13,899 nucleotides of DNA, taken from assembly GCA_003153855.1 (NCBI GenBank), contig PMBM01000087.1:6935-20833 (forward strand). Reading direction: 5' to 3'. This DNA comes from Propionibacteriaceae bacterium (GTDB lineage Bacteria > Actinomycetota > Actinomycetes > Propionibacteriales > Propionibacteriaceae). Of this stretch, positions 8,825-13,899 are shown piece after piece; position 1 is the stretch's first letter; every line of letters begins with the position of its first letter. Made by a program: the position numbers and the translations under genes. A model generated the notes under the pieces. That model saw nothing but the letters and a program-made list of their open reading frames with translations, was not told the DNA's origin and searched no databases.

Positions 8825-9069
8825 TTTCGGACGCCCTTCGTGGAGATACCGAACGTCGCCGGCCAAGGCCTCGCGACGACAACCGTCGAGCAGTTCCGTC
8901 GTGACGCAGCGGCGACAGGGGGACTGACCACGACCCGTGCGGCCACCTCCGACGCGAACAATGCCTCCCGTCGAGTCCTGCTCAAGGCCGGCTTCGTTCT
9001 CGTCAGCCCGCCGAACCCGCGAACTCGGCGGAAAGCGGGAGCTGGTACGAACGACGGATCGCGCCCTGA
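8825..9069 (+). pseudogene. Decayed GNAT N-acetyltransferase, C-terminal fragment with frameshift
   Basis: Immediately after the esterase stop, and in the same frame, translation reads FRTPFVEIPNVAGQGLATTT, then RAATSDANNASRRVLLKAGF. These are the acetyl-CoA loop (Q-x-x-G-x-A form) and the Asn-rich helix plus AGF strand typical of RimJ/RimL-like GNAT enzymes. At about 9000 the similarity moves to the next frame, which gives QPAEPANSAESGSWYERRIA and a TGA at 9067-9069; GSWYERR is a common end of this family. One lost base explains the shift. The N-terminal half of a normal ~170-residue enzyme is absent, because the esterase occupies that space. No start codon with a ribosome site is seen, so I call it a remnant. 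Confidence 0.72.
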
Positions 9070-9196
9070 TCCGACACTGCGGCCTTGCAGTCGTCGGTGG
9101 CGCACTCCCCACATCAGGAAACGCCGCTCTTGTGATACCACCCTTCGTGCGGCCAGGGTTATGGCCCTTGATGTCGGTCCCGTTCTACATTGACGC
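9070..9196. other. Short non-coding stretch upstream of the first paralog
   Basis: Between the end of the acetyltransferase remnant and the next gene I see no coding signal. The stretch ends with the probable promoter of the 9197 gene. Confidence 0.5.
9168..9196 (+). promoter_or_regulatory. Probable leaderless promoter of the first paralog
   Basis: TACATT at 9186-9191 matches a TAnnnT -10 box and ends 5 nt before ATG 9197, so transcription would begin at or next to the start codon. No Shine-Dalgarno is present. TTGATG at 9168-9173 is only 12 nt upstream, too close for a standard -35. The segment ATGTCGG followed by TCC is repeated upstream of the second paralog. Confidence 0.45.
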
Positions 9197-9823
9197 ATGA
9201 TCAAGGATCAGGTTGTCGCTGTGCTGGCCGCCGAGGGCTACAGCCGCGACAGGATCCGGGCGGCCATCGACTCCCTCGTCGAGGCGGAATGGCGCGACGA
9301 GGATGAGGACTGGTACGAGGGGGATCTGCGCACTCTGCGCAAGCGGCTCGGTACGCCATCCGCGGACAGCACGGACGAGACTGCCGCCGACGTACGGGTC
9401 GAGATCCCGGCCTCGGGGCCGGATCAACGTGTGGACGAGGATCCGCGGCTGAACACTGACGTCTGGGCTTCTGATCTCACCCGCATCCTCGACCGGACTA
9501 CGGGCGGCAATGTCCGCCTCAGTCCCGACCAGATCCGGCGGACCGCCGACCATCTGCTTCACGTAAGCAGCGGGCTGTGGGATCCGGAGACACACAGTCG
9601 TCGCGTCGAGGGAGGCTCGTACGTCCCGGACTTCACCGTCAACCGTTGGGCTGACGCCCTTGAGGAGGCGCTCCAAGCGGCGACGGACGGCCACATCGAG
9701 GTTCCCCCTGTCGAGCTTCAGGTCGCAGCAAACCTCCTTCTTCACGCACAAGAGGACGACTGGGCTCCGCAGGCGGCACTACTCCGGGCCGAGCATCAAA
9801 GAGAAACTGCCGAAACGAGATAG
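9197..9823 (+). CDS. Uncharacterised protein, tandem paralog A, with two internal repeats
   Basis: I do not recognise this 208-residue family. It is soluble and acidic, with no signal peptide or membrane helix. Residues 1-52 (KDQVVAVLAAEGYSRDRIR, ending LRTLRKRLGTP) form a helical N-terminal part shared with the gene at 10063. A charged linker follows (53-86). Then come two copies of a ~50-residue unit, at about 87-135 and 147-197. Their shared pattern is Trp-Ala-x-x-Leu, then Thr-x-Gly, then a Leu-rich helix ending LLH, then a Trp-x-Pro turn (LWDPET and DWAPQA). The repeat suggests an ancient internal duplication. The paralog 240 bp downstream shares the whole plan but lacks about 20 linker residues. 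The ATG is supported by the homologous start of the paralog and by the adjacent -10-like box. Function unknown. Confidence 0.82.
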   Translation: MIKDQVVAVLAAEGYSRDRIRAAIDSLVEAEWRDEDEDWYEGDLRTLRKRLGTPSADSTDETAADVRVEIPASGPDQRVDEDPRLNTDVWASDLTRILDRTTGGNVRLSPDQIRRTADHLLHVSSGLWDPETHSRRVEGGSYVPDFTVNRWADALEEALQAATDGHIEVPPVELQVAANLLLHAQEDDWAPQAALLRAEHQRETAETR

Positions 9824-9955
9824 ATCACAGATCCACGAGGGCATGCACGCTGTGGCGACGCCGGTCTTCAGGCGACAGAATGCGCACCCGTCGCACCCCA
9901 TGCACGGGCCGAGCGGCCTCCCGGAATGTGTCACGTTCTTTTCAGATCCCGAGCG

Positions 9956-9981
9956 GTTACTTGAGACTTGTCTCAAGTAAC
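9956..9981. promoter_or_regulatory. Perfect 12+2+12 palindrome, likely operator
   Basis: GTTACTTGAGAC at 9956-9967 and GTCTCAAGTAAC at 9970-9981 are exact reverse complements around a central TT. The size and near-continuous symmetry fit a binding site for a dimeric (TetR/GntR/MarR-type) repressor. TTGAGA inside the left arm could serve as a -35, with GACAAT (9986-9991) as a poor -10. The 2-nt loop and lack of a T-run argue against a terminator. It lies about 80 bp before the second paralog. No regulator gene for it is visible in the window. Confidence 0.6.
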
Positions 9982-10032
9982 TCATGACAATCGACGCGGG
10001 AAAGGAGCGCTCGGTCGCTTCGGGTATGGCAC

Positions 10033-10062
10033 CTGACATATGTCGGGCCCTACCTTGGGGCC
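10033..10062 (+). promoter_or_regulatory. Probable leaderless promoter of the second paralog
   Basis: TACCTT at 10051-10056 ends 6 nt before ATG 10063. ATGTCGGGCC at 10040-10049 echoes ATGTCGGTCC at 9171-9180 ahead of the first paralog. No Shine-Dalgarno is seen. The layout suggests that the promoter was copied along with the gene. Confidence 0.45.
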
Positions 10063-10632
10063 ATGACTACCGATCAGGTCGTCGCCGCGCTGGCCGCTGA
10101 AGGGTATGACCGCGGCCGCGTCCGGGACGTGATCGACTCGTTCGCCGGCATCCACTGGCGCCAAGGCGACGAGTGGAACGACCACGAGATCGGCGCTCTC
10201 CGTAGGCAGCTCGGATCGCCCGAGAACGAGCCGGACCTGAGCTTCGACCTCGACTCGTGGGCCGCCGACCTCGGGTACGTCATCTGGCGAACGACCGGGG
10301 GCAAAGCCTCCCTCGAAAGCGCCCAGCTGCGCCACATCGCTGGCGAGCTGCTGCACCAGGTCGACGACGGCGACTGGGTTCCTGAAGCGACGAAGGCCCG
10401 GCTCAACGAGCACGGCGAGATCCCCGACCTGTACGACCCGGTCTTCACGGTCGACCGGTGGGCTTACGACCTCGGCGAGGCGATCCTCCGCGGCACCAGT
10501 GGTGGGCTCCAGCTGAACTCCGCAGAGCTTCGAGTCGCAGCGAACCTCCTCCTCCACGCCAGCGAGGGTGACTGGACTCCACAGGCCGCCCGGATCCGCC
10601 GGGAGTACGAGCCCGGCGCGCGCACGTACTAG
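10063..10632 (+). CDS. Uncharacterised protein, tandem paralog B, with two internal repeats
   Basis: A 189-residue paralog of the gene at 9197. The N-terminal part (TDQVVAALAAEGYDRGRVR, ending LRRQLGSP at 46-53) is close to identical in pattern. The two repeat units lie at about 61-113 and 128-180: WAADLGYVIWRTTGG with ELLHQVDDGDWVPEA, and WAYDLGEAILRGTSGG with NLLLHASEGDWTPQA. The second repeats of A and B are more alike (ELxVAANLLLHA, DWxPQAAxxR) than the two repeats within either protein. This implies that the repeat arose before the gene duplication. There is no signal peptide, membrane segment or catalytic motif I know. The protein is acidic, mostly helical by appearance, and could be a small adaptor or binding protein; that is a guess. 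It is convergent with rocD. Confidence 0.82.
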   Translation: MTTDQVVAALAAEGYDRGRVRDVIDSFAGIHWRQGDEWNDHEIGALRRQLGSPENEPDLSFDLDSWAADLGYVIWRTTGGKASLESAQLRHIAGELLHQVDDGDWVPEATKARLNEHGEIPDLYDPVFTVDRWAYDLGEAILRGTSGGLQLNSAELRVAANLLLHASEGDWTPQAARIRREYEPGARTY

Positions 10633-10664
10633 GGGGCGCTTTCCTCAACGGTGCCGCAGACTGA

Positions 10665-10682
10665 CGAGCTGCCGGCAGCTCG
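10665..10682. terminator. Possible bidirectional terminator hairpin between convergent genes
   Basis: CGAGCTGCC at 10665-10673 and GGCAGCTCG at 10674-10682 form a perfect 18-bp GC-rich palindrome in the 115-bp gap between the converging paralog B and rocD. A second short GGGG...CCCC stem follows at about 10688-10701. Neither has a T-run, so this is a weak, position-based call. Confidence 0.35.
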
Positions 10683-10747
10683 AACCAGGGGCGAGGTCCC
10701 CAGCCGGATACGGGCAGAGCCGCCAGGATTCGTGAGATGGCGCCTGT

Positions 10748-11965
10748 TCAGCCCTGGAGCGAGGCTGCCAGCGCATCGACCACCATGTGGATCTCGTCCT
10801 CGGTAATGACGAGCGGCGGGGCGAGGCGCAGCGTCTGTCCGTGGGTGTCCTTCGCGAGTACGCCGCGGGCGATGAGGCGCTCGCAGACCGCGCGGCCGCT
10901 CCCCTGCTCGCGTGAGATGTCGATGCCGGCCCACAGGCCAGCCCCGCGGACCTCGACGACCCCGTGACCAACGAGCTCGGACAGCCGTGCGTGCAGCACG
11001 TCCCCGAGGCGACGGGCGCGAGCCTGGTACTCCCCCGTCTCGAGCAGCCCCACCACGGCGTGGCCGATAGCCGCGCCCAAGGGGTTCCCGCCGAACGTCG
11101 AGCCGTGCTCCCCGGGCTTGATGACACCGATGACGTCGCCGCGGCCCACGACGGCAGAGACCGGGACGATGCCTCCACCGAGCGCCTTGCCGAGCGTGAT
11201 GAGGTCCGGCTGGACACCGACGCGCTCGGTCTCGAGCGTTGCTCCCGTACGTCCCAGGCCCGACTGGATCTCATCGGCGATGAAGAGCACGTTCGCGGCG
11301 GCCGTCAGGCGGCGTACCTCGGCGAGGTAGCCCGCCGGCGGCACGATGATCCCGGCCTCGCCCTGGATGGGCTCGAGCAGGACGGCCACGGTGTCCTCGT
11401 CGATGGCTGCTGCCAGCGCCGCCGCGTCGCCGAACGGAACCGTGACGAAGCCCGGCCCGTACGGCCCGAAGTCGTTGCGTGCACTGGGATCGTCGCTGAA
11501 CGAGACGATGGTGGTCGTACGACCGTGGAAGCTGCTCGACGCGACGAGGATCTTGGCGTGGTGCGCGCGGACGCCCTTGACCCGGTAGCCCCAGGCGCGC
11601 GAGATCTTGATCGCCGTCTCGACGGCTTCGGCCCCCGTGTTCATCGGGAGCACGCGCTCCGTACCCGTCAGCGCGGCGAGGTCCTCCATGAACGGGCCGA
11701 GACGGTCGTTGTGGAACGCGCGGCTCGTCAACGTGAGGCGGTCGAGCTGCGCGTGCGCGGCCGCCACCAACAGAGGGTGACGATGCCCGAAGTTGAGGGC
11801 CGAGTAGCCGGCGAGGCAGTCCAGGTAGCGGCGCCCCTCGACATCGGTGACCCATGCTCCGGAAGCCGACGCTGCCACGACCGGCAGCGGGTGGTAGTTG
11901 TGGGCGCCCCACTGCTCGTCGAGCGCGATGAAGTCGGCGGACGTACGCGGGCCCTCGTCGGGCAT
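10748..11965 (-). CDS. rocD: Ornithine--oxo-acid transaminase (ornithine aminotransferase)
   Basis: A 405-residue class-III PLP aminotransferase that converts ornithine and 2-oxoglutarate to glutamate semialdehyde and glutamate. The PLP lysine is Lys260 in LITLGKALGGG (256-265), and the cofactor-ring Asp231 is in ADEIQSGLGRTG (230-241). GAEAVETAIK (111-120) and STFGGNPLG (289-297) are the phosphate and subunit-contact segments. The N terminus DEQWGAHNYHPLPVV is characteristic of ornithine aminotransferases. The frame is open to ATG 11998, but ATG 11965 is preferred: it lies 5 nt after the stop of the upstream gene, with GAGGTGG about 11 nt ahead. The full length shows an intact enzyme, unlike the split rocD1/rocD2 of M. 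tuberculosis. It is co-transcribed with the amidinohydrolase, which gives a route from arginine to glutamate. Confidence 0.95.
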   Translation of the reverse strand: MPDEGPRTSADFIALDEQWGAHNYHPLPVVAASASGAWVTDVEGRRYLDCLAGYSALNFGHRHPLLVAAAHAQLDRLTLTSRAFHNDRLGPFMEDLAALTGTERVLPMNTGAEAVETAIKISRAWGYRVKGVRAHHAKILVASSSFHGRTTTIVSFSDDPSARNDFGPYGPGFVTVPFGDAAALAAAIDEDTVAVLLEPIQGEAGIIVPPAGYLAEVRRLTAAANVLFIADEIQSGLGRTGATLETERVGVQPDLITLGKALGGGIVPVSAVVGRGDVIGVIKPGEHGSTFGGNPLGAAIGHAVVGLLETGEYQARARRLGDVLHARLSELVGHGVVEVRGAGLWAGIDISREQGSGRAVCERLIARGVLAKDTHGQTLRLAPPLVITEDEIHMVVDALAASLQG

Positions 11966-11970
11966 CACGC

Positions 11971-12843
11971 TCACCACCTCAGCTCCAACGTGCAGCACTT
12001 CACTCCCCCGCCTCCGAGCAGCAGCTCGGACAAATCCACTCCATGCGGAACATATCCCCTGAGCTCGAGGTCGCGGGCGAAAGCCCTCGCCTTGCTCGCG
12101 ATCACGACGTTGCGACCGTCGCTGAACGAGTTGAGGCCGAGCACAGCAGCGTCCTGGTCAGTTGCGAGGACAGCGTCCGGGAACCGACGCTCGAGGATCG
12201 CCCGACTGGCGTCGTCGAACGCGCGAGGAAGGTACGCGACCGAGGCCGGCCCGCCCCTGTCGTCCAGCACGGCGAACGCGGTGTCCAGGTGGTAGAAGCT
12301 CGGGTCGACGAGGCGCAACGTGACGACCTCGCGGTCGTAGATCCGTGCCAGCTCGGCATGGCTGCCGGTGTCGCTGCGGAAACCCGTACCGGCGAAGATC
12401 GTCTCCCCGACCTTGAGGAAGTCGCCCTCGCCCTCGTTCACCGACACCGGATCGACGACGCGAAGACCGCGATCAGCGAACCAGTCGGAATATGCGGGAC
12501 CCTCGGGACCACGCTCCGGGTAGTGGAACCTGGCGCCGTAGGCGATGCCGTCGAGCACGAACCCGCCGTTCGCCGCATAGACCATGTCCGGCAGCCCGGC
12601 GATCGGGTCGATGAGCTCTACGTGGAAGCCGAGCCGCTGGTACGTGTCGTACAGCGTCTGCCACTGCCGGAGCGCCAGCCCGGTGTCGGTGGGGTTCGCC
12701 GGCTCCATCCAGGGGTTGATGCGGTAGCTCACGGTGAAGTGCTCGGGCCGGCACATCAGGACCGTCTTCGGCGTGGCAACCCGCTCCTCCAGCGCATCGA
12801 GGTCGGCATCCACCAGGGTCTCGCGATCTTCAACTACCGTCAT
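11971..12843 (-). CDS. ddaH: Dimethylargininase-like / arginine amidinohydrolase (guanidino-modifying superfamily)
   Basis: A 290-residue protein of the arginine deiminase/DDAH/amidinotransferase fold. Visible motifs: LPDMVYAANGGF (84-95, substrate Asp86), NEGEGDFL (136-143), FYHLD (183-187, catalytic His185), LGLNSFSDGRNVV (235-247) and GGGGVKCC (277-284), where Cys283 aligns with the catalytic cysteine. The M. tuberculosis homologue Rv2323c sits beside rocD genes and an AsnC-type regulator and, from memory, is reported to be needed for growth on arginine. So the substrate may be arginine itself rather than dimethylarginine; the sequence does not decide this. The frame is open back to 12990, but that extension crosses the regulator's start and looks non-coding. 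ATG 12843 (MTVVEDRETL) is the first plausible start, although no strong ribosome site precedes it. Confidence 0.85.
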   Translation of the reverse strand: MTVVEDRETLVDADLDALEERVATPKTVLMCRPEHFTVSYRINPWMEPANPTDTGLALRQWQTLYDTYQRLGFHVELIDPIAGLPDMVYAANGGFVLDGIAYGARFHYPERGPEGPAYSDWFADRGLRVVDPVSVNEGEGDFLKVGETIFAGTGFRSDTGSHAELARIYDREVVTLRLVDPSFYHLDTAFAVLDDRGGPASVAYLPRAFDDASRAILERRFPDAVLATDQDAAVLGLNSFSDGRNVVIASKARAFARDLELRGYVPHGVDLSELLLGGGGVKCCTLELRW

Positions 12844-12861
12844 GGACCCATCATGACAAGG

Positions 12862-12929
12862 GAATCGTGACGAATCGTGCCACCCCACGCATGAATCCAG
12901 CGCAATTGAGCACGTCAGACCTGATTCAT
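12862..12929. promoter_or_regulatory. Divergent ddaH/lrp control region with phased GAATC motifs
   Basis: GAATCGTG occurs at 12862-12869 and again at 12872-12879, exactly 10 bp apart. GAATC recurs at 12893-12897, and its complement GATTC is at 12923-12927. ATGAATC (12891-12897) and GATTCAT (12923-12929) make a 7-bp inverted repeat with a 25-nt spacer. Motifs repeated on one face of the helix are typical of sites bound by Lrp/AsnC octamers, and the neighbouring gene encodes such a regulator. Confidence 0.5.
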
Positions 12930-12933
12930 TGCG

Positions 12934-12946
12934 TACGCTACTCGAC
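12934..12946 (+). promoter_or_regulatory. Probable leaderless promoter of the Lrp-type regulator
   Basis: TACGCT at 12934-12939 fits a TAnnnT -10 box ending 7 nt before ATG 12947. No Shine-Dalgarno precedes the ATG. The right arm of the GATTCAT inverted repeat ends 5 nt before this box, so a bound regulator could cover the promoter. Confidence 0.4.
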
Positions 12947-13384
12947 ATGGACCAGATCGACCACGCCATCATCGACACGCTGCGAGCCAACGGCCGCGCG
13001 AGCTACGCCGACATCGGCGCCCAGGTGAACCTGTCCGCCTCCGCGGCCAAGCGACGCGTCGACCGTCTGGTCGACGACGGCATCATCCAGGGGTTCACCA
13101 TCCAGGTGGATCCGGCACTCGACGGGTTGGGCACCGAGGCGTACGTGGAGCTCTTCTGCCGCGGGACAGTCGCGCCGCACGACCTCAAGCGGATCCTGTC
13201 GGCCGTGCCCGAGGTCGTCGACGCCGCGACGGTGACGGGCGAGGCCGACGCGATCGTACGGATCAGGTCACGTGACGTCGCCTCCCTCGAGGTGGCGCTG
13301 GAGAGCATCCGTGCGGCCACGACGGTCGACCACACCCGCTCGGCGCTCGTGCTCAGCCAGCTGGTACGGCGCACCGTCAACTGA
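12947..13384 (+). CDS. Lrp/AsnC family transcriptional regulator
   Basis: A 145-residue DNA-binding regulator. The N-terminal helix-turn-helix (DQIDHAIIDTLRANGRASYAD, then IGAQVNLSASAAKRRVDRL to about residue 42) is followed by a linker strand (IIQGFTIQVDP) and the RAM effector-binding domain (about 65-135), which includes the TGEADAIVRI turn that shapes the amino-acid pocket. The start at ATG 12947 (MDQIDHAII) is preferred over TTG 12929, because family proteins start at this point and the -10-like box lies between the two. It is divergent from ddaH-rocD and most likely controls them in response to arginine or ornithine, as well as its own gene. Direct activation versus repression cannot be told from the sequence. 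Confidence 0.93.
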   Translation: MDQIDHAIIDTLRANGRASYADIGAQVNLSASAAKRRVDRLVDDGIIQGFTIQVDPALDGLGTEAYVELFCRGTVAPHDLKRILSAVPEVVDAATVTGEADAIVRIRSRDVASLEVALESIRAATTVDHTRSALVLSQLVRRTVN

Positions 13385-13421
13385 ACCGGCTCGCGATCTC
13401 CGGTGGCTCGCCGCCCCGACA

Positions 13422-13432
13422 TAAGGTGAGTC
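13422..13432 (+). promoter_or_regulatory. Ribosome site or -10 box before tspO
   Basis: The 48-bp gap after the Lrp gene ends in ATAAGGTGAGTC before ATG 13433. AAGGTGA could be a Shine-Dalgarno, or TAAGGT (13422-13427) a -10 box of a leaderless transcript like those of the three preceding plus-strand genes. The sequence does not settle which. Confidence 0.35.
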
Positions 13433-13899
13433 ATGGCTAAAGAATCGTTGTGGGTCCGCTCGTTCAAAGAGTCCGCGTTCGCGACAGCGGCGTGCGCCGT
13501 GGTGGGCTCGGCCCTGACGAATCCGCAGAGTGCCTGGTACAGCAGCCTGCGTAAGCCATGGTTCCAGCCGCCGGGCATCGCGTTCCCGGTCGTGTGGAGC
13601 ACCCTGTACGGCACTACCGCTCTCGGTGCGGCCGGCGTCGTCACCAAGCTGCGCGACCAGGGCCGTGACTCCGAAGCCGACGCCTTCACGTTCGCCCACC
13701 GGGTGAACCTCGCGCTGAACGCCGGCTGGAGCGGTGCGTTCTTCCGCAGCCACAAGCTCGGCTTCGCGACCGTCTGGGCAGCGATCCTCGCAGCGAGCTC
13801 CGCCGACCTCGCCCGCCGGGCCAAGGAGGTCAGCGCCACCGACGCGGTGCCGTTCTTCGCGTACGCGGCCTGGTGCTCGTTCGCCACGATCCTGTCCGG
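13433..13899 (+). CDS. tspO: TspO/MBR family membrane protein, 3' end beyond window
   Basis: The frame from ATG 13433 is open for 155 codons to the right edge. The protein starts MAKESLWVRSF and has the diagnostic KPWFQPPGIAFPVVWSTLYG segment (about 41-60), which matches the KPWFxPPxxxFxxVWxxLY signature of tryptophan-rich sensory proteins. Hydrophobic helices lie at about 13-30, 48-70, 88-102, 110-126 and 140-155, consistent with the five-helix fold; NLALNAGWSGAFF is the typical helix-3 segment. TspO proteins bind porphyrins and related ligands in the membrane and affect tetrapyrrole and stress responses. Family length is about 155-165, so only the last few residues are missing. It lies 48 nt after the Lrp gene on the same strand and may be partly co-transcribed; a link to arginine metabolism is not evident. 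Confidence 0.92.
   Translation, partial: MAKESLWVRSFKESAFATAACAVVGSALTNPQSAWYSSLRKPWFQPPGIAFPVVWSTLYGTTALGAAGVVTKLRDQGRDSEADAFTFAHRVNLALNAGWSGAFFRSHKLGFATVWAAILAASSADLARRAKEVSATDAVPFFAYAAWCSFATILS

Larger units (their letters stand above)
9824..10062. other. Spacer between the two paralogs
   Basis: No gene is called in this 239-bp spacer. It contains the perfect palindrome at 9956-9981 and the probable promoter of the second paralog. A 37-codon frame starting at ATG 9984, three bases after the palindrome, runs over the start of the next gene; I see no similarity in it. Confidence 0.6.

Noticed and set aside
9779..10039. 86-residue minus-strand frame with CxxCxxCxxC (Cys codons at 9875-9904), ferredoxin-like
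   Set aside because: The four cysteines arise from a GCAC-type motif repeated at 9-nt spacing; the frame overlaps paralog A, contains the palindrome as codons and has no ribosome site. Most likely chance, though a database search of the translated segment would settle it.
9984..10097. 37-codon frame starting at ATG just after the palindrome
   Set aside because: It overlaps the start of paralog B in another frame and has no similarity; it is kept only as a hint of a possible lost gene.
11966..11998. 11-residue N-terminal extension of RocD
   Set aside because: It overlaps the end of the upstream gene; ATG 11965 has a ribosome site and gives the usual family N terminus.
12844..12990. 49-residue N-terminal extension of the dimethylargininase-like protein
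   Set aside because: It crosses the divergent promoter region and the start of the Lrp gene, and its Ser/Met/Trp-rich sequence does not match the family.
13003..13887. 294-residue minus-strand frame opposite the Lrp and tspO genes
   Set aside because: It is antisense to two clearly recognisable genes and has no motif of its own.

Overview
The window reads as a chromosomal segment of a high-GC actinobacterium. Codon third positions are strongly G/C, several genes appear to be leaderless (a TAnnnT box 5-7 nt before the ATG), and the rocD / dimethylargininase-like / Lrp block resembles the arginine-utilisation locus of Mycobacterium tuberculosis. A Propionibacteriales (Nocardioides-like) host is my guess from gene style; no rRNA or marker gene is present to prove it.

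Region 1 (1-7630, all minus strand) is one tightly packed operon, transcribed right to left: an acyl/aryl-AMP ligase, a free-standing carrier protein, a 4'-phosphopantetheinyl transferase, an ABC ATPase, a 1079-aa FtsX/MacB-type permease with a very long extracytoplasmic coiled coil, and a stand-alone condensation-fold acyltransferase that runs off the left edge. Junctions are ATGA overlaps (twice) or gaps of 1, 12 and 21 nt. This looks like a small self-contained pathway: activate an acid, load it on a carrier, join it to an acceptor, export the product. No multimodular NRPS or PKS is visible. It is the best candidate here for an undescribed system.

Region 2 (7631-9196) holds the divergent control region, an LpqC/PHB-depolymerase-type esterase whose lipoprotein-like signal peptide can be read upstream but appears cut off by a one-base frameshift, and a decayed GNAT acetyltransferase fragment with its own frameshift.

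Region 3 (9197-10632) holds two tandem paralogous genes of unknown function. Each has an N-terminal helical region followed by two copies of a ~50-residue repeat. Both have look-alike leaderless promoters, and a perfect 12+2+12 palindrome lies between them.

Region 4 (10748-13384) is an arginine/ornithine catabolic module: ornithine aminotransferase and a dimethylargininase-like amidinohydrolase on the minus strand, with a divergent Lrp/AsnC regulator. The 103-bp control region between them carries helically phased GAATC motifs. Region 5 (13433 to the right edge) is a nearly complete TspO/MBR membrane protein.

I saw no tRNA, rRNA, CRISPR array, insertion sequence or phage gene.
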